Shown here in pieces: positions 1 to 5,600 of a stretch of DNA of 7,181 bases. Every line of letters starts with the position of its first letter. The stretch's first letter is position 1. The notes beneath the pieces are model-generated. The model did not search any database. It was not told the DNA's origin and saw only the letters and a program-made list of their open reading frames with translations. Source of the stretch: Bacilli bacterium (GTDB lineage Bacteria > Bacillota_I > Bacilli_A > Haloplasmatales > Haloplasmataceae); assembly GCA_012513195.1 (NCBI GenBank), contig JAAZCR010000097.1, positions 1-7,181 of the forward strand, read 5' to 3'. The translations under genes and the position numbers were made by a program.

Positions 1-1593
1 GAGTATGTTGGCTACAAAACCGACCATGACCCAAGACAACGCGCCACCTCAGCTGGTCCTCTGACTTCCAAATACATCGTAGAGTGTCTAGAAAAACAAG
101 TAAAACTTAAAGATATTCCCATCTTTGATCGGCATACTGTTATTGCGATTTTAGTGGATGAAAAAGAAAATAAAAGTGTAGGATTACTAACAATTAATAA
201 AAAAGATTATAAAAACAACTTCGGTTTAACTCTTTTTAATTGTACAAATATCATATATGCGACGGGTGGACCAGCTGGCTTATATGAAGCTAGTGTCTAT
301 CCGCAAAGCCAAACTGGATCATTAGGGATTGCCTTTGAAAAAGGTGTGAAAGGAGTTAATTTAACGGAATCACAATTTGGTATCGCCTCGATTAAATTCC
401 GTTGGAACTTATCCGGAAGTTATCAACAAGTAATTCCTCGCTATATTTCTACAGAACAAGATGGTAGTGATCCTCAAGAGTTTTTATTGACTTACTTAAC
501 TCCACAAGAAATCCTTAACTATACATTCTTAAAGGGTTACGAATGGCCATTTGATATCAGAAAAGTCAAAAATAAAGGTTCATCAATCATTGATCTCTTG
601 GTTTATCAAGAAATCTATTTAAAGAACCGCCGTGTCTTCCTCGATTTCACACAAAATCCCACTGGCTTTGCTTTTGATAACTTAAATCCTGTGGCTTATG
701 AGTATTTAACAAAGTCAGGTGCAATACAGGAAACACCGATAAAACGATTACGAGCTATGAATGAACCAGCCTATCAACTCTATTTAAATCATCACATTGA
801 CCTTGAAAATGAATGGTTAGAAATAAATGTATGTAATCAACATTGTAATGGTGGGTTATATCACGATATTAATTGGGAAAGTAACCTTAAACACTTCTTC
901 CCAGTTGGTGAAGCTGCAGGAACGTTTGGAGTATATCGTCCTGGTGGTTCAGCATTAAATGCGACCCAAGTTGGTCCAGAACGTGCAAGTCATCATATTA
1001 AACTCCATTATAATGAACCCCCATTAAATCTTGACACCTACGTTAATATTGTGAAAGACCAAGTAGAAGAGCGAATTACTACCGCTATAACAATCTTAAA
1101 TAATAAAGATACCTTAAATGTACGCGAACGGTTATTAAAACTTAAAAAACGCATGAGCAAATATGGTGGATTTATTAGAAGTAGAGAAAAAGTTAAAGAA
1201 GTCTTATCAGAGTGTTTAGATGAACTTAAGAACTGGCCAAGAAACATCCAAATTACAGATATAAAAGAATTATTTAATGCATTTAAATACTATGATTTTC
1301 TGATTACGCAAATTACATTCTTAAAGGCAATTGAAGCTTATAGCGAAAAAACAGAGTATAGTAGAGGTTCTTGTTTAATGACTAATAGACATGGTGAACT
1401 ACCATTAGAAAATATTGCGGAAATCTTTCGTTTTAAATATCAAGACCATACTTTATTTGATCAAATTTGTGAAATCACCTTTAATAATGGTAATTGTACT
1501 GTTAATTGGGTTAAGGTAAGACCTATACCTAAAGAGGATAATTGGTTTGAAGTAGTATGGAAGAACTATCGAAAAAGAGAGGGTATTGATTGA
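1..1593 (+). CDS. FAD-dependent oxidoreductase, fumarate reductase/succinate dehydrogenase flavoprotein-like (5' end truncated)
   Basis: The frame is open from base 1 to the TGA at 1591-1593, giving 530 residues without their N-terminus. The GTG at 154 is an internal valine, because homologous-looking sequence continues upstream of it. Visible landmarks, numbered from the left edge: the T-D-H-D-P-R-Q-R-A-T-S-A-G-P segment at 7-20, typical of the start of the substrate (capping) domain in this superfamily; Y-A-T-G-G at 86-90, the strand that returns to the FAD domain; P-V-G-E-A-A-G at 301-307 followed by R-P-G-G-S-A-L-N-A at 313-321, matching the family's C-terminal FAD-contact motif (G-E-x-x-G ... 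R-x-x-G-x-x-L); then a helical C-terminal domain with Y-S-R-G near 453-456 in place of the usual E-S-R-G. The missing part should hold the dinucleotide-binding GxGxxG. The RGEGG and HPTG active-site signatures of true fumarate reductases are not seen, so the substrate is unknown. No signal peptide or membrane segment is visible, so it is probably cytosolic. It is co-transcribed with the dehydrogenase that follows. Confidence 0.87.
   Translation, partial: EYVGYKTDHDPRQRATSAGPLTSKYIVECLEKQVKLKDIPIFDRHTVIAILVDEKENKSVGLLTINKKDYKNNFGLTLFNCTNIIYATGGPAGLYEASVYPQSQTGSLGIAFEKGVKGVNLTESQFGIASIKFRWNLSGSYQQVIPRYISTEQDGSDPQEFLLTYLTPQEILNYTFLKGYEWPFDIRKVKNKGSSIIDLLVYQEIYLKNRRVFLDFTQNPTGFAFDNLNPVAYEYLTKSGAIQETPIKRLRAMNEPAYQLYLNHHIDLENEWLEINVCNQHCNGGLYHDINWESNLKHFFPVGEAAGTFGVYRPGGSALNATQVGPERASHHIKLHYNEPPLNLDTYVNIVKDQVEERITTAITILNNKDTLNVRERLLKLKKRMSKYGGFIRSREKVKEVLSECLDELKNWPRNIQITDIKELFNAFKYYDFLITQITFLKAIEAYSEKTEYSRGSCLMTNRHGELPLENIAEIFRFKYQDHTLFDQICEITFNNGNCTVNWVKVRPIPKEDNWFEVVWKNYRKREGID
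1576..1583 (+). promoter_or_regulatory. Ribosome binding site for the 2-hydroxyacid dehydrogenase
   Basis: AGAGAGGG lies inside the last codons of the upstream flavoprotein gene, ten bases before the ATG at 1594. It supports independent initiation at that ATG, and so two proteins rather than one long fusion. Its position within the upstream gene suggests translational coupling. Confidence 0.7.
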
Positions 1594-2604
1594 ATGAAAC
1601 AAGCGATAATTATATGTAACGATAAAAACGCGATTAACTATGTGTATGCTAAGGAAGTTTTAACTAGTATCCATGAAAAAGTTAACCTTTATGAAGAAGT
1701 ACTTACTAAACAAGATATACTACATCATCTTGAAATTACACGAAAGGCCGAAATCATCTTTTCTACTTGGGGAATGCCCCATTTTACAGCAAGCGAAATC
1801 GAAGAGTACTTCCCCAATCTCAAAATTGTGATTTATGCTGCTGGTTCTGTACAACATTTTGCTAGGGAATTCTTAAATAAAGGTGTTAAAGTAGTTAGTT
1901 CCTATGCTGCCAATGCCATTCCTACTGCAGAATTTGCAGCTTGTCAAATTGTTTTAGCCAATAAAGGATTTTTCCAAGCCACTCATCTAGTCAAAAATAA
2001 ATCTTACTGGGAAGGTAGAAAACATACTAGCACTTTCCCCGGAAATTACAACATCAAGATAGGAATCCTAGGTGCTGGTATGGTCGGAAGCCATGTAATT
2101 AAATTGCTTAAAGCAATGAACATAAATGCAGAAATTTTAGTCTTTGATCCTTTCTTAAGTGAAGAAAGGAGTCAAGAATTAGGATTAAGAAAAGCTAGTT
2201 TAGAAGAAATCTTTGCGACTTGTCAAACGATTTCCAATCATCTAGCCAATAATGAGCAAACCCAAGGAGTCTTAAATAAGAAACACTTTAATATCATGCT
2301 AGATAATGCCACCTTTATTAATACTGGTAGAGGTAAACAAGTCGTAGAAGGTGATTTAATTGCGGCACTTAAAGAAAAACCTACACGAACAGCGGTTTTA
2401 GACGTAACTTATCCCGAACCTCCCTTACCTGATAGTGAATTATATAAATTACCAAATGTAATATTAACACCACATATGGCAGGAAGCAGTGGTAATGAAG
2501 TAATTCGTATGGCTTGGTATGCGGTTAATGAACTAGATAAATGGTTAGAAGATAAACCGCTATCTTATGAAGTTACTTTAAAAATGCTAGAAACAATGGC
2601 ATAA
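1594..2604 (+). CDS. D-isomer-specific 2-hydroxyacid dehydrogenase, NAD-dependent
   Basis: Complete 336-residue protein with the usual family length and two-domain layout. The N-terminal part (about 1-110) and the last ~30 residues form the substrate domain. The central Rossmann domain starts with G-I-L-G-A-G-M-V-G at 157-165, and the acidic residue that normally selects NAD over NADP is D185 in V-F-D-P. The three catalytic positions of the family are present: R246 in F-I-N-T-G-R-G, E275 in Y-P-E-P-P and H294 in T-P-H-M-A-G. Known family chemistry is reversible oxidation of a D-2-hydroxyacid to the 2-oxoacid (as in SerA, D-lactate and glyoxylate/hydroxypyruvate reductases). The N-terminal substrate loop does not look like any one of these well enough for me to name the substrate. 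The ATG directly abuts the upstream TGA, and a purine-rich RBS lies ten bases before it. It shares a transcript with the flavoprotein, so a joint pathway is likely. Probably cytosolic. Confidence 0.94.
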   Translation: MKQAIIICNDKNAINYVYAKEVLTSIHEKVNLYEEVLTKQDILHHLEITRKAEIIFSTWGMPHFTASEIEEYFPNLKIVIYAAGSVQHFAREFLNKGVKVVSSYAANAIPTAEFAACQIVLANKGFFQATHLVKNKSYWEGRKHTSTFPGNYNIKIGILGAGMVGSHVIKLLKAMNINAEILVFDPFLSEERSQELGLRKASLEEIFATCQTISNHLANNEQTQGVLNKKHFNIMLDNATFINTGRGKQVVEGDLIAALKEKPTRTAVLDVTYPEPPLPDSELYKLPNVILTPHMAGSSGNEVIRMAWYAVNELDKWLEDKPLSYEVTLKMLETMA

Positions 2605-2647
2605 AAAAGAGGGTATAAAACAATAACTGTTTTTATACCCTCTTTTT
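2604..2647. terminator. Bidirectional rho-independent terminator
   Basis: The arms 2604-2620 and 2631-2647 pair perfectly over 17 bp around a 10-base loop. The core is GAGGGTATAAAA/TTTTATACCCTC, flanked by an A-run on the left and a T-run on the right. Reading rightwards, the GC-containing stem is followed by TCTTTTTC; reading leftwards by TCTTTTTTAT. The hairpin begins at the last base of the dehydrogenase stop codon and sits 25 bases beyond the stop of the convergent minus-strand gene, so it can end both transcripts. Confidence 0.92.
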
Positions 2648-2672
2648 CATTTTGAGATTAGTTTTATGACAA

Positions 2673-5600
2673 TTAATATAGTTGTTCTAAGATTGCAGCT
2701 TTTGTTAAGAATGAATTTGGATCGTTATCTTCAAAGTCTTCAGTATTGAAGAAACCAAATAACGGTGTTGGACGAAGTTCATTAGTAATCGCATTACGTA
2801 CAATCATTGATTCGAGAATTGTTTCGACAGCATCTCTATCAGCTGAATATAAATCTTGCAGTGTTTCTAAATCGAATGTTACATTTAAGAAACTTTGTTC
2901 CCCTACTACCTTGGCAGCCATAATGAAGTTGGTTATTTCATCTTTGGTAATAACAGTAATGCCATAAGCAGTTTCTTGAGCTTTTGAAGGAGTGTGTTCA
3001 ACTATGTAATCACTTGTATTCATCATTCGGTCTATCGTTACATGGAGTGATGCACTGGCTAGAATTGAATTTCTAATAGTACTAGATTCTATGTCAGTTG
3101 TGATGTATGAATCATTGATATTATCGCTAAAGCTATTGAAATTGAGTGCTTTGAGAGCATTTAAGAGGTCAATGAGTTCAGTTTTTTCAATTTGTGAATG
3201 AGTTAATAATCCAACATTTACATCCTCGCGATAGAATGTAGGTATGATTAAATCGCCCATCTCGAAGGTTGTGTCGTTTTCATCTTTCGCATAATCGAGA
3301 ATTTCCCGTGAGAGCGTAGCGTGAATTGAAGCTGATTTCAACATATCTTCAAAGTTATTATTGAAGACATTGGTAGGATTTAGTTCGATACTATCAAAAT
3401 CAGTGATACCTGCTAAATTGAGTGCATCTAGAATATATTCTATTTCATCACGATAAACGTAAATGAATCCATCATATGAATCAGTTCTTACAGTATTTGG
3501 AACAATTAAATCTTCATTATTTAATAATTCATTAGAAATGGTAGCATGAATAATCATTGAATCAAGAATATTACGATTGTTGATAAATTGTTGTAAAGTG
3601 ATATCTGCATCTAAACTCGTGATGTCGGTAATATTCAATAGTTCCATAGCGTTAATTAATGCTTTGATCTCTTCGGTATCAACATATAGTTTACCTTGAA
3701 TAGTTCTTTGAATTGGTTTATTACCTATATATGTTTGTGGTACATTAAGGAAACCGTTAGTCAAAATTTGATAAGAGATAGTGTAATGTACCGTAGCTGA
3801 TCTGAGTAATTTATCTTGTTTTTGCTCATCATTATAGAATTGCGTTAATGTTACATTTCCTTCAAAGTCATTTATATCTTTTTTGCCAAGTAGTTCTAAT
3901 ACATCGATTAATGCCTTAATCTCATCTTTATCTACATATTGAATACCATCAACATTGTTAATTATTCTGATGTTTTCAACTTCATCATCGCCAACAAGTA
4001 CATAATGGTATTCTGGCACTTTGAGGTCATTATCAGAATTATTACTAATATCTAATAATTGCTTCGATATAGTAGCGTGGATTACCGCAGATTTAAGTAG
4101 TGTTTCTTGTTTTTCAGGATTACTATAAAGGTTCTTTAATGAAACCTGACCATCAAATGCAGTCACATCATTTTTTCCTAGAACATCTAATGCATCAATA
4201 ATATTCTTAATTTCAGTATCAACAACATAGTTTACTCCTTCAACTAGTTTAATGATGCTTTCATTATTGGCATCTTTGCTAGGTACAATGATATCATCAT
4301 TATTATCTAAATCTAATATTTGCTTAGAGATAGTAGCGTGAAGTATCGCTGAACCTAAAATGACATCTTGATTGTCTCTATTATCACCAGTTAAGTTAGA
4401 TAAGTTAACGCTGCCATCGTAAGTGGAAATATTTTCGATGTTAATTACATCAAGAGCATCAATTAAAGCTAATAACTCATTATAAGCAATAAATTTAAAC
4501 TCACCTTTATCCTTGATAATTTCTTCTTCATTATAGTTTTCTTTTGGTACAACGATATTGCCTTGTTCATGAAGATTAATGAGCTCGCGTGAAATTGTTG
4601 CTCTTATGATCGATGATTCTAGCACTCTTTCTTTATCTGATTTGTTGTCATATAAATTGATAGCATCAGTTAAATTATTTAAATTAACTTTTTTGTTATC
4701 ATAATCGACACCAGTAAAGTTTAGGATGTATAAGGCATCGATGACAGCAGATATTTCATCCTTAGCAACATATTTAATATTATCATTTTCATCTAGTTCT
4801 ACAATTTTTTTATTATTTTCATCTATATCTGGTACAACGATATTGCCATCTTCATGAAGTTTTAGAATTTGTTTTGAAACTGTAGCGTGAATGATAACAG
4901 AGTTTAAAATTTGTTCTTGTTTATGGAGATTACCAGCAATTGTATCTAATTGGAATGATCCATCGAACTCATCAACTGTTTCAAATCCTAATGCTTCAAA
5001 AGCTTGAATAATGGCATCGATTTCATCCCTAGATACTAATTTAATTGTTCTACCAGGCTCTTCTTTTGTAGTTATTAAAGAATCAGGAATGACGATATCT
5101 GAGGAATCAGAACCTTGTGAGTCTTTAAGGTTTATAATTTGTTTTGATATCGTCGCATGAATAATATCAGATGAAAGCGCTGTTTCGCGCTTTTCACTAT
5201 CATAGAGGTTAGCTAAGTTTATTTCACCAGTAAATTCATCAAATTGTGTTACCCCAAGATTAAATAAAGTCTTTACGATAGCTTCGATTTCTTGATTATC
5301 AATATATATTGTTTCTTTACCTGTCACACCTCGATTTTGTCTTACTGAATAAGGGATAATAATATCTTCACTATCTTGTCTAATGACTTGATTTGAAATT
5401 GTGGCATGTAAAATAGCTGATTCTAAAATGGTATTGATATTGTCTTTTAATGTTTCAATTTTAATATTGTCGATGTTATTATAATCTTCAATGCCAATAA
5501 CGATAAGCGCATTGAGAACTCTTTCGAGTTCCATCTTCGCGATTAACTCAAGACCATTCTCTCCCATTTCTCTAATTAATTCATTGTTATAGTTATAATA

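Noticed and set aside
154..156. GTG at 154 as the start of the flavoprotein
   Set aside because: The frame is open to base 1 and the upstream residues carry the T-D-H-D-P-R-Q-R-A-T-S-A-G-P motif of the family, so the gene is truncated by the window edge.
1591..1593. Genetic code 4 (TGA as tryptophan), which would fuse the two oxidoreductase genes
   Set aside because: All 15 Trp codons seen in the three genes are TGG, no other in-frame TGA occurs, and a good RBS precedes the second gene.
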